From Butyrivibrio sp. MC2021 (GTDB taxonomy: Bacteria > Bacillota > Clostridia > Lachnospirales > Lachnospiraceae): 39,182 bases of DNA. Positions 32,257-38,937 of the stretch are shown in pieces. Position numbers and translations under genes: made by a program. Location of the stretch: positions 1 through 39,182 of the forward strand of contig NZ_JHXX01000020.1 in NCBI RefSeq assembly GCF_000621605.1, given 5' to 3'. The notes below the pieces were generated by a model. The model ran no database searches. It saw nothing but the letters and a program-made list of their open reading frames with translations, and was not told the DNA's origin. Numbering within the stretch: the stretch's first letter is position 1; every line of letters starts with the position of its first letter.

Positions 32257-32460
32257 ATGAAAATTATATCTAAACTTCTCTATCTGATAATCGGGCTATT
32301 AATGGCGATATGTCTTTATATTGCATTATGCGCCAAAGATCCTTCTATTGCAAAGTTCGGAGCAGGACTTGCCTCCGAAATAGCTGCCATGAAAGAAGTC
32401 CCTGCTGAAGAAGCCCCACAAACTCCCGCATCAACTACAGCTTCTACCACCGCGGAATAA
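32257..32460 (+). CDS. Small single-pass membrane protein
   Basis: 67 residues from the ATG at 32257 (AAGGCGG upstream); an earlier in-frame start is not supported. One N-terminal transmembrane helix (IISKLLYLIIGLLMAICLYI) is followed by a short soluble part and an Ala/Pro/Thr-rich tail. No family recognised. It stands alone on the plus strand and runs up to the end of the rtcB remnant. Confidence 0.5.
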   Translation: MKIISKLLYLIIGLLMAICLYIALCAKDPSIAKFGAGLASEIAAMKEVPAEEAPQTPASTTASTTAE

Positions 32461-32465
32461 ACTCA

Positions 32466-32726
32466 TTATGGCACCTTGAAGTTATAAATGGGCTTCATTA
32501 CGTCGATTATCTCCACAGACTCCTTTATAACATCAATTATGTCCTCCAGTGACTTGTATGCCATGGAGGCCTCATCAATTGTGGCCTCGCAGACAGATGA
32601 TGTATATATGCCCTTCATGGCCTCCTTGTACTCCTCCATTGAAAGCTGCTCTATTGCCTCATCCTCCACTATTGTTGCATAGCAGAGAGCTGTATTTACT
32701 TTTCCTTTTATCTCAATTGTATTCAT
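32466..32726 (-). pseudogene. rtcB: RtcB RNA ligase with in-frame internal deletion (86 of about 400 residues)
   Basis: Residues 1-27 (IEIKGKVNTALCYATIVEDE) are the N-terminus of Ro-associated RtcB ligases. Residues 28-86 (LSMEEYKEAMKGIYTSSV, then DEASMAYKSLEDIIDVIKES and KPIYNFKVP) are the RtcB C-terminus. About 320 residues between them are gone, including the metal ligands and the GMP-accepting His, so it cannot ligate RNA. The junction is near 32645. The frame is open with AAAGGA upstream. RtcB joins 2',3'-cyclic-phosphate and 5'-OH RNA ends in tRNA repair. It follows the DUF2828 gene by 21 bp, clearly the same operon. Confidence 0.85.
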
Positions 32727-32747
32727 AGTTATGTCCTTTCATTTATC

Positions 32748-34220
32748 CTATGCGGCGATCCTTTCATAACGCTCAGCTGAAAGGACGCTCATCATGAATT
32801 TGTAGGGTTCCAGATTTCCTTCTTTTAGCATGGAGAAAATCTGTGGGTTGCAGCCGGAAACCAGGGCTACGCCTCGGTCGTTCATTTTAACAGGCTGCTG
32901 ACATCTGCGGCTGTTCACATTCCAGAAAACTATCTGTGGAAGCCTGTAACCATGCCTTTCAAACTCATCTCTGGCATGTTCAAAGTTGGTGCTTTCTGCA
33001 TTGCCTGCGCACCAGTCAAATTCCATATCGGAAATGATGTAGATCTTTTCAGGCATGTCGGACTGCTTCAGCTTGTTTTTAACTGCGGTTCTGAGTATCA
33101 GGTCAAAGGTTTTGGCAAGATCCGTGTTGCTGCACTCATTAAATCTCATGCAATAGCGGACCTTATCCACTATATCTTTTCCCTTGATCTCGATAAGTCT
33201 TGGATTGGTAGAAAACGTAATGAAATGATTGTGAAAAGCACCGGTATTTCTCTCAGCAAAGTAGATGCCCAGAGACTGCGCCACTGCTGCGGGGCGAATC
33301 GGGCCGTTGCCCCAGTACATGGAGCCGGAGCCGTCCACTACCACCAGGGAGTTCTCTGCACCTGCATAGTTCTCCAGGGCATTCCAGGTGGCGTTCATGG
33401 CACGTCTTTCGCCTAAGCCTAAGATCTTTTTGTTGATGATTGGCGCGATCACGTCATAGGGCGTAAGGGTTGCGGTGTGCATTACGGAAGGATCTTCCTC
33501 AGCCTTTTTGATAAAAGCAGTGTATCTGTCTTCATCATTTCTTATAAAGGCCTGTCTGTACTTATATAAAGCCATGGAAGGCTGCTTTTCATAGTCAAAG
33601 GTGTAATCCTTTTCCCTTAAATTATTCTCGATGATCCTGAGCTGAGCGCGAAGAGCAGATAATGCTTTTCTGTACTGAGCATCTGTCATACCCATGGCTC
33701 TTGCAATCTTTTTGGCATTCATAACTGCCTTCTTGTTGCTTGTATTAACGGAAGGGAGCCATTTTGCCAAAAGAGATCCTTCTGCATTCTCACCCTTGTC
33801 AGCCAGCTTCTCGCAGTCATCTCTGAAGATCTTTTCGATGTATTCCAGTGCCTCTTTCTCTACAGGAGTTCCCATAAGAGTAAGCAGATCGTCGAATCGG
33901 CCGTATTCTGCAATGTTTTCTATATTCTTTTTAACAGATTCGGGCTCAGCTGCGGCAAGGTAAGCAAGTATTACTCTGAACACTCTTCTCTCGCCCAGGC
34001 CGCCTCTGATATCTCTTGCAAAAAAGAGAGTCTTCAGAGCAAGATCCGGATCTTCGGCGTAAGCCTTAACGAATCTTTTGATTATCATTTCCTCGGACGC
34101 ATTTCTGAGTGCACCGATGGTTGCGAACAGATCCAGGCAGTCAGATTTAGTTGATACATATGTAACTGCGCCGTTTTCTGTAAATGTTTTGTTTGCTTCT
34201 TTCTTTAAATAATCCAACAT
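32748..34220 (-). CDS. DUF2828 protein: helical-repeat domain plus vWA (Ro60/TROVE-like architecture)
   Basis: 490 residues. The N-terminal half is helical (SEEMIIKRFVKAYAEDPDLA, then FFARDIRGGLGERRVF), the DUF2828 pattern. From about residue 290 it is a von Willebrand A domain with MIDAS motif VVVDGSGSMYW, followed by FITFSTNPRLIEI, SDMEFDW and PQIVFWNVNS, all characteristic of DUF2828. Helical repeats plus a MIDAS vWA is also the design of Ro60/Rsr, which binds misfolded RNA and Y RNAs. Start ATG 34220 has AAGGAGG upstream; a longer frame reads through hairpins. Its neighbours (tRNA-like RNA upstream, rtcB remnant downstream, divergent WYL regulator) support an RNA-surveillance role, by inference. 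Confidence 0.85.
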   Translation of the reverse strand: MLDYLKKEANKTFTENGAVTYVSTKSDCLDLFATIGALRNASEEMIIKRFVKAYAEDPDLALKTLFFARDIRGGLGERRVFRVILAYLAAAEPESVKKNIENIAEYGRFDDLLTLMGTPVEKEALEYIEKIFRDDCEKLADKGENAEGSLLAKWLPSVNTSNKKAVMNAKKIARAMGMTDAQYRKALSALRAQLRIIENNLREKDYTFDYEKQPSMALYKYRQAFIRNDEDRYTAFIKKAEEDPSVMHTATLTPYDVIAPIINKKILGLGERRAMNATWNALENYAGAENSLVVVDGSGSMYWGNGPIRPAAVAQSLGIYFAERNTGAFHNHFITFSTNPRLIEIKGKDIVDKVRYCMRFNECSNTDLAKTFDLILRTAVKNKLKQSDMPEKIYIISDMEFDWCAGNAESTNFEHARDEFERHGYRLPQIVFWNVNSRRCQQPVKMNDRGVALVSGCNPQIFSMLKEGNLEPYKFMMSVLSAERYERIAA

Positions 34221-34246
34221 TTCCTTTTCCTCCTTACAAGGTGCCC

Positions 34247-34405
34247 TGCCCCGGCGTGGGGCAGATTTTTTATTCAATAGGAAATTCCTTCGGATTTCCT
34301 ATTGAATAAAAAGCGCTCCGCTAAGGATGCGACTGGTGCGCAGATGAATTTTGCAAGCTAAAGCTTGCGCGCACCAGCGCGCAAAGAGTCGCGAGCGACT
34401 CTTTG
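34247..34405 (-). promoter_or_regulatory. Array of four strong hairpins in the leader of the DUF2828 gene
   Basis: Four separate stems: TGCCCC / GGGGCA (34247-34263); a 19-bp perfect stem (34267-34285 with 34294-34312); CTGGTGCGC / GCGCACCAG (34333-34377) enclosing GCAAGCT / AGCTTGC; and CAAAGAGTCGC / GCGACTCTTTG (34382-34405). All lie between the tRNA-like RNA and the gene's ribosome binding site. None has a clean U-tract on the minus strand. They may be structured RNA, an attenuator or repeat scars. Confidence 0.65.
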
Positions 34406-34457
34406 TTCCGATTGACAGTCGTGGTGTTGATTGCTGTTAGCACCTTTATTCATATAC

Positions 34458-34545
34458 AAGACACATTGGAGCAGGATTCGAACCTGCGCTCCGGACTTTC
34501 GCCCGGTACAAACCACCGTATCCGAATGATTGCTGTGCGTGTCTT
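34458..34545 (-). ncRNA. tRNA-like RNA, YrlA (bacterial Y RNA)-like candidate
   Basis: The minus strand has a canonical T-arm (GCAGG-TTCGAAT-CCTGC, 34471-34487) and a closing stem of 7 perfect pairs, AAGACAC (34545-34539) with GTGTCTT (34464-34458). Between them are a D-arm-like CGGT-GGTTTGT-ACCG and a GGGC-GAAA-GUCC hairpin. Six unpaired bases lie between T-stem and closing stem, and no anticodon arm or CCA end is evident, so it is not a standard tRNA. YrlA RNAs mimic tRNAs in this way and are encoded beside Ro genes. A promoter is positioned so that transcription starts about 3 nt before the closing stem. Confidence 0.6.
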
Positions 34546-34554
34546 TATGTATAT

Positions 34555-34583
34555 ATCATAGTTCGAGGAATTGGAGATGAAAA
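34555..34583 (-). promoter_or_regulatory. Promoter of the tRNA-like RNA / DUF2828 transcript
   Basis: On the minus strand TATGAT (34560-34555) with TTTTCA 17 bp upstream (34583-34578). The predicted start is about 34548, at the foot of the closing stem. Confidence 0.5.
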
Positions 34584-34620
34584 GCTTCACAATTTGATAT
34601 TTTTACAACCCCTATTTATA

Positions 34621-34649
34621 TTGTATTTATGCGGTTTATAGGCTATAAT
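34621..34649 (+). promoter_or_regulatory. Promoter of the WYL regulator gene
   Basis: TTGTAT (34621-34626) and TATAAT (34644-34649), 17-bp spacer, about 35 bp before the ATG. It is back-to-back with the tRNA-like RNA promoter, 38 bp apart at the -35 boxes. Confidence 0.65.
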
Positions 34650-34684
34650 TGCATTAATTCACATCCCCAATTCAGAGGTGCACA

Positions 34685-35671
34685 ATGACAGAGAAGTACA
34701 AAATTTATCTTCCTGAAGACATAAAAACAAGACTAATTAACGACGCTGAGCTCTTTGAATTCACAAAAAAGGACGAATCCGTGAATCTCAACGCCTTTTT
34801 GAAGACCCTTATCGTCAATTTCTTCGAGCAGTACACCCGTGACAGCGAGAGGCTCCTTAACAATATAATCAAGGATCTGACGGATATCACAGACATCTCA
34901 GACAGGAATGCCCGTAAGCTGGCGGATAAGATCGTCAGCACCTATATCAAGAACGACCGCTTCCAGAGTAAGCAGACCAGCGCCATCACCCTTACTGTCA
35001 GCGGAGAATCCTATGAGATCATCAGGATCATCGAGTTCAATATGCTGCGAGACTCCTCTCTTTCCCAGTATCTCAAGGATATGTTCAACTCCTACCTGTC
35101 CATCCCCAGAAATGAGCGTGAGGCCATTATCTTCAAGGATGCCTACGAGAATATCGAAACAGCCCTGAAGGAGCACCGGATCCTGACCTTTACCAACACA
35201 ACCTCCGCAGAAAAGCACACTTTTTCCGTGGAGCCCTACGTCATTGCCCCTTCCAAGGAGGAGCAGTGCAACTATCTGCTGTGCATGGACAGAGCATCCA
35301 GAAGGCCCAAGACCTTCAGAATATCCAGGATGCGCAGCGTTTTTGTTACCAAGTACGAGTTCCCCGTGAATGAGGTAACACAAAAAGAGCTCCAGGAAAA
35401 AGCTATCCGGAGCCCTCATTCTGTATCACTTACAGTTCACGCCGTTATTCGTCTTAATAATAATGGAATCAGAAAGTTCAAAACAGTAACCAAGAACAGA
35501 CCCATTGTGTCCAAAATTGAAGGAAATCTCTATCACTTCGACTGGCCGGAGCTGCAGCTGGAGGAATATTTCAAGAGATTCGGCAAAGATGCCCTTGTCA
35601 TAGAGCCCGCCTCCCTCAAGGAGAAGATCAAACGGTTCTATTACTACGGCCTTCGTGAGTATAACAATTGA
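34685..35671 (+). CDS. WYL-domain transcriptional regulator
   Basis: 328 residues. The N-terminal about 60 residues (YKIYLPEDIKTRLINDAELF followed by LNAFLKTLIVNFFEQY) look like a ribbon-helix-helix DNA-binding segment. About 160-225 is the WYL domain (HRILTFTNTTSAEKHTFSVE with PYVIAP, YLLCMDRASRRPKTFRISRM), which in other proteins binds nucleic-acid or nucleotide ligands. The end (FGKDALVIEPASLKEKIKRF) is the usual WYL C-terminal extension. It is transcribed divergently from the tRNA-like RNA/DUF2828/rtcB operon and probably controls it in response to damaged RNA or a nucleotide signal (inference). Its stop abuts the stop of the DUF3021 gene on the other strand with no gap. Confidence 0.8.
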   Translation: MTEKYKIYLPEDIKTRLINDAELFEFTKKDESVNLNAFLKTLIVNFFEQYTRDSERLLNNIIKDLTDITDISDRNARKLADKIVSTYIKNDRFQSKQTSAITLTVSGESYEIIRIIEFNMLRDSSLSQYLKDMFNSYLSIPRNEREAIIFKDAYENIETALKEHRILTFTNTTSAEKHTFSVEPYVIAPSKEEQCNYLLCMDRASRRPKTFRISRMRSVFVTKYEFPVNEVTQKELQEKAIRSPHSVSLTVHAVIRLNNNGIRKFKTVTKNRPIVSKIEGNLYHFDWPELQLEEYFKRFGKDALVIEPASLKEKIKRFYYYGLREYNN

Positions 35672-36091
35672 TCACTCTTCGTTATCAGCAAAAAAGGTTT
35701 CGTTTGCCCTTTTTATCTGTAAAAAGAAGCTGATGTAGTACACCGCAGCCCCTACAATATAGGGCACTGTCACAGAAAGGAACATATCTCTGTAGGCAGT
35801 GGGCGCATTTTCAGAGAACTGTCCCGCAACCCAGATGGCGCCGAACACCACAACGATTAGAAGCAGATACTGTCCAATCATCACCGGTATAAAGGGAAAA
35901 CGCTGAAGATAATAGTGCAGGGAAAGAATAAAAGTCACCAGCACCGAGCCCGCAAGGCAGGTAAAAATGTTCTCAGTGTAATATATGTCGTTAAAGCCCA
36001 TGCTCTTTTCCAAAAGAAGCTTGGCGCAGACTACAATAGTAAAGCTGATGCAGACTATGGAAATGAAATTATGTTTGTTTATTATCTTCAC
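35672..36091 (-). CDS. DUF3021 family membrane protein
   Basis: 139 residues with four transmembrane helices, the DUF3021 layout. It starts at GTG 36091 (GTGA overlap with the LytTR stop, GGAGG 8 nt upstream); a longer frame inside the LytTR gene is rejected. DUF3021 proteins are routinely encoded next to LytTR regulators and are thought to act as their membrane partners or inhibitors. Confidence 0.8.
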   Translation of the reverse strand: MKIINKHNFISIVCISFTIVVCAKLLLEKSMGFNDIYYTENIFTCLAGSVLVTFILSLHYYLQRFPFIPVMIGQYLLLIVVVFGAIWVAGQFSENAPTAYRDMFLSVTVPYIVGAAVYYISFFLQIKRANETFFADNEE

Positions 36092-36546
36092 GCCTTTTTC
36101 CTCCCCTGAAGCTTGTTCAGCGCTTTGTAAAAATCTGACCTGTAACCTCTGTTCATCACGAGACACTCGTCGTTCTTAAGATGAATCAGGGTTCTCATAT
36201 TGAGATCCCCCTGAAGCTTCTTGATCTTATAGAGATTGACGATAGATGACTTGCTGATCCGCACAAATCCGGCATCCTCATGCTCATCTATGATTCCCTG
36301 CAAAGTCTCTTTTACCTCTATGCAGGTGTCCCTGGTGTAACCAAAGGTCTTCCTGTCCACAGTTTCGAAGTAAAACATATCGGCAATAGGCACTGTAAGG
36401 CGTCTGCCTTCTGTGGTTCCCTCTATGTACTTAAGAGCCGGTCGCAGTCTCTCGATGACCGCGGCCGTTTCCTCATCTATCTCGTCATAATGCAGTTCTA
36501 AATAGTTTTCTTCTAAATTCTCTTCTCTGGTCTTAATGAGCCTCAT
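36088..36546 (-). CDS. LytTR-domain DNA-binding regulator
   Basis: 152 residues. A short N-terminal strand-helix part is followed by a LytTR domain (about 50-148): TVPIADMFYFETVDRKTFGY, then FVRISKSSIVNLYKIKKLQ, then CLVMNRGYRSDFYKALN. There is no receiver domain, so it is not a phosphorylated response regulator but the stand-alone type paired with DUF3021. It probably activates its own operon through the direct repeats at 37346-37376. It lies 9 bp after a membrane-protein gene and overlaps the DUF3021 gene by 4 nt. Confidence 0.88.
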   Translation of the reverse strand: MRLIKTREENLEENYLELHYDEIDEETAAVIERLRPALKYIEGTTEGRRLTVPIADMFYFETVDRKTFGYTRDTCIEVKETLQGIIDEHEDAGFVRISKSSIVNLYKIKKLQGDLNMRTLIHLKNDECLVMNRGYRSDFYKALNKLQGRKKA

Positions 36547-36555
36547 TTTTTCCCC

Positions 36556-37263
36556 TTACAGAATGAACATAATGCAGAGGAAGAGGTAGGAAAGCTTCAT
36601 GTTTCTTCTGGTGAGAAGATATGCGCCTCCGAATACGAATCCGCCGATGGCTGTGTAGATGCCTGCTCCGAGAGATCCCTTTGTAAGCCAGTGTCCAAGG
36701 CCCCAGGTAAGTGCTACCAGAATTCCTCCATAGGGAATCTTATCATTTTTGAACCATTTTTCAAATGCATATTGGCCAAAAACAATGATAAGAAGAACCA
36801 TTATCACTTCAACAAAGTAGTACATATACTGGAATGGGAAAAGAACGCCTCTCTTATGAAACTCAGCTAAGAGCTTGCTGCCGTTCCAGTCGATCCAGGT
36901 AGAGATCAGGCAAAGAACTGTGCCAACGATGAGCATAACCCACTGTAAAAATGACATCTCTTTTGCGCCCTGGATAAGACTCTTTTCTCTGAAGTTCTTA
37001 AGAAGATCAACTCCTGATTTCTTAGCGCACTCTCTAACTACATACCATGCTCCGAAAAGCCATACTGCGCAGGTCAGAACCCAGTGGAGAATGTACTGTC
37101 CGTTTGTATAATGCTTAATATCGTAACCATATACTTTGTATTCAATTCCGTATGTGAGCAAAAGCTCAAAGCCGATAAATGCGAAAATCTCAAGTCCGTA
37201 GCTCAAAAAATCAAGTCCCTGGAAGAATCTGTTTTTCTCTTTTGTAAGTGTTGTTGTTTTCAT
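36556..37263 (-). CDS. CPBP-like membrane protein lacking the protease motif
   Basis: 235 residues, seven or eight hydrophobic segments. The last third (GGILVALTWGLGHWLTKGSL followed by GAGIYTAIGGFVFGGAYLLT) resembles CPBP-family (CAAX protease/bacteriocin-processing) proteins, but the catalytic EExxxR is not seen; the matching region has FGQYAFEKWFK. It is probably a non-enzymatic relative. First gene of the LytTR-DUF3021 operon, so the likely target of that regulation. Its AAGGAG site can pair with an upstream complementary segment. Confidence 0.6.
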   Translation of the reverse strand: MKTTTLTKEKNRFFQGLDFLSYGLEIFAFIGFELLLTYGIEYKVYGYDIKHYTNGQYILHWVLTCAVWLFGAWYVVRECAKKSGVDLLKNFREKSLIQGAKEMSFLQWVMLIVGTVLCLISTWIDWNGSKLLAEFHKRGVLFPFQYMYYFVEVIMVLLIIVFGQYAFEKWFKNDKIPYGGILVALTWGLGHWLTKGSLGAGIYTAIGGFVFGGAYLLTRRNMKLSYLFLCIMFIL

Positions 37264-37268
37264 TTTAA

Positions 37269-37328
37269 AAAGCTCCTTTTCAGTAGTTGTTGCATTTGAT
37301 ATGCATACAATACCGAAAAAGGAGCTTT
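37269..37328 (-). promoter_or_regulatory. Leader hairpin that can hide the ribosome binding site
   Basis: On the minus-strand mRNA, AAAGCTCCTTTTTC (37328-37315) can pair with GAAAAGGAGCTTT (37281-37269), which contains the AAGGAG site of the gene starting at 37263. The arms are 13 bp with one extra base and a 33-nt loop. This would limit translation until the stem opens. Confidence 0.55.
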
Positions 37329-37345
37329 GCTACAATATTTTAGGT

Positions 37346-37376
37346 GCTAAGTTACAATCAGCCGTGACTAAGTTGC
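37346..37376. promoter_or_regulatory. Direct repeats, predicted LytTR operator
   Basis: GCTAAGTTAC and ACTAAGTTGC on the plus strand share CTAAGTT, with starts at 37347 and 37368, exactly 21 bp (two helical turns) apart. This is the usual LytTR spacing, and TAAGTT fits most of the family half-site. A -10-like TAAAAT follows on the minus strand without a good -35 box, as expected for an activated promoter. Confidence 0.55.
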
Positions 37377-37392
37377 AAAATGTCTGTAAAAA

Positions 37393-38670
37393 TCAGTCTT
37401 CCAACCAGTCAATGGACGCAACATGGTAATGGGTTTTTAGAACTTCAACTGCATTATCCTCCTGTATATCATAGGCATAAAACCTGTATACAGTGTCATA
37501 TAAATTCTCTCTGTCCTCTCTGTCAGCAAAAAGGACATATCTGCCATCGGGAGATACCCTTACAGGCCATTCTCCCGGATAACCGGAGGCTTTATGTTCA
37601 GCCCCGTCAAGGAGCTTCTTGCACTCTTTGGTCTCGAGGTTGACCATCTTAAGGTTCCTTCCGCAGGCGTAATACAGCGTCTTCCCATCCTTAGAGATGT
37701 CCAGTCCCTGAATCTGAGCGCTTTCCCTAAGGAGCTCTTTAACCTGTGATGTCTCCAGGTCAACCTCCCAGATGATCTTCTCATTTTCTGTAGCGGTGCC
37801 CTGGCCGTTGCAATCAAGCCTTACGTAGTAATACAGATGCTTTTCATCCGGAGTTATCGCATATTTTCCGGGAAAAAGGTCATCATCGCCATCCATGATA
37901 ACCTGGATTTCCTCTGTCTCCAGGTTGTATTTCACGATATCCTCGCAATCGGTCACAAAATACAAAAACTTCTTATCTGCAGACAGATAGGGAAACTCAA
38001 GCTCTGTATAGCCTCGCTCAGAAGCAGTGATTATAGGAGTTTCCTCGCCGGTGTTGATATTATAATAGATTATTTTTCTGTCATCCGGCTTGACCACACC
38101 CTTTGGAGGCATCTCATTTCTGACACCTACGAATATACCGTCCCCAAGATAGGTCATGGTCTTGATGTACAGGTCCCCCACAACCTTCTCTTCTCCGGTC
38201 TCTCTGTCAGAAACGACAATTGTATTGGTCTTGGGTCCTGATTTGTAAAATCCGGTTCCGGAGGTAATAAGAGGCATATATTTTTTTGTATCAGCGATCT
38301 CTTTTACCTTGGAAGCCTCTTTAAAAACGCAAACGCCTACAATAACAGCTGCTATCGCAAGAAGGCAGATATTAACTATAGTCCTGGTCTTCTTTGATCC
38401 CTTTATATATTTAATTATTGCCCCCACAAGAGTAAAAATAACCCATATGCCTGCGGTGGCAAAGGGAAACAACTGCATGAAAAAAGCAGCCACATGGAAA
38501 TCACCGGTTATCAGGTTCCCAATAAGCCCTGCCACAACATTCATGGCCATGGCGGCTATAAGAACGATCACGCTAAGTGCCAGGAACTCCGTCATTCTCC
38601 GGCTCTTTTTAATGGCCCATATTTCAGCTACACATAAAATTACTGATAAAACCCCAAAAACTATCAACAT
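37393..38670 (-). CDS. Membrane-anchored TolB-like beta-propeller protein
   Basis: 425 residues. Residues 1-120 contain four transmembrane helices. About 130-420 are repeated blades with LSADKKFLYFVT, ITPDEKHLYYYV, ISKDGKTLYYAC and VSPDGRYVLFAD, the TolB/WD40-like pattern. This soluble domain follows the last helix. Function unknown; such propellers usually bind proteins or wall components. Similar in style to the lipoprotein at 27344. GGGAG lies upstream of the ATG. Confidence 0.7.
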   Translation of the reverse strand: MLIVFGVLSVILCVAEIWAIKKSRRMTEFLALSVIVLIAAMAMNVVAGLIGNLITGDFHVAAFFMQLFPFATAGIWVIFTLVGAIIKYIKGSKKTRTIVNICLLAIAAVIVGVCVFKEASKVKEIADTKKYMPLITSGTGFYKSGPKTNTIVVSDRETGEEKVVGDLYIKTMTYLGDGIFVGVRNEMPPKGVVKPDDRKIIYYNINTGEETPIITASERGYTELEFPYLSADKKFLYFVTDCEDIVKYNLETEEIQVIMDGDDDLFPGKYAITPDEKHLYYYVRLDCNGQGTATENEKIIWEVDLETSQVKELLRESAQIQGLDISKDGKTLYYACGRNLKMVNLETKECKKLLDGAEHKASGYPGEWPVRVSPDGRYVLFADREDRENLYDTVYRFYAYDIQEDNAVEVLKTHYHVASIDWLED

Positions 38671-38696
38671 ACCTTATAATTCTCCCTTCTGTTTAC

Positions 38697-38731
38697 AAAA
38701 AAGCACCTATATCATCCTGTGATATAGGTGC
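38697..38731 (-). terminator. Terminator after tRNA-Asp
   Basis: A perfect 12-bp stem GCACCTATATCA / TGATATAGGTGC with a 5-nt loop, followed by TTTTTT on the minus strand. Confidence 0.88.
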
Positions 38732-38744
38732 CTTATACAAAGAG

Positions 38745-38818
38745 CGACCCGAAGGGGGTTCGAACCCCTGACCTCCGCCGTGACAGGGCGGCGCTCTAAC
38801 CAGCTGAGCCACCGGGCC
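38745..38818 (-). tRNA. tRNA-Asp (GUC)
   Basis: 74 nt. Acceptor GGCCCGG / TCGGGTC (two G-U pairs), D-arm with GCTCAGCTGGTTAGAGC, anticodon arm CCGCC-CTGTCAC-GGCGG giving anticodon GUC, and T-arm AGGGG-TTCGAAC-CCCT. CCA is not encoded. It lies downstream of the 23S rRNA on the same strand. Confidence 0.95.
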
Positions 38819-38840
38819 ATAACATATGTATAATAACATA

Positions 38841-38867
38841 AAAACACATGCAGTGCATGTGTTTTTT
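38841..38867. terminator. Hairpin between 23S rRNA and tRNA-Asp
   Basis: AAAACACATG / CATGTGTTTT around CAGTG. T7 follows on the plus strand and T5 on the minus. It probably ends or punctuates the rRNA transcript before tRNA-Asp. Confidence 0.6.
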
Positions 38868-38937
38868 TATTGTACCTTCAAAACCGAACACTGAATATCT
38901 TAAATCCATTTCCCTTGTTCCTATACCAACTATCGTT

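Noticed and set aside
32952..33416. 154-codon plus-strand frame inside the DUF2828 gene
   Set aside because: Shadow of the DUF2828 coding sequence; no start signals and no family resemblance.
34458..34545. tRNA-Sec or other standard tRNA
   Set aside because: The gap between T-stem and closing stem, and the missing anticodon arm and CCA, do not fit either.
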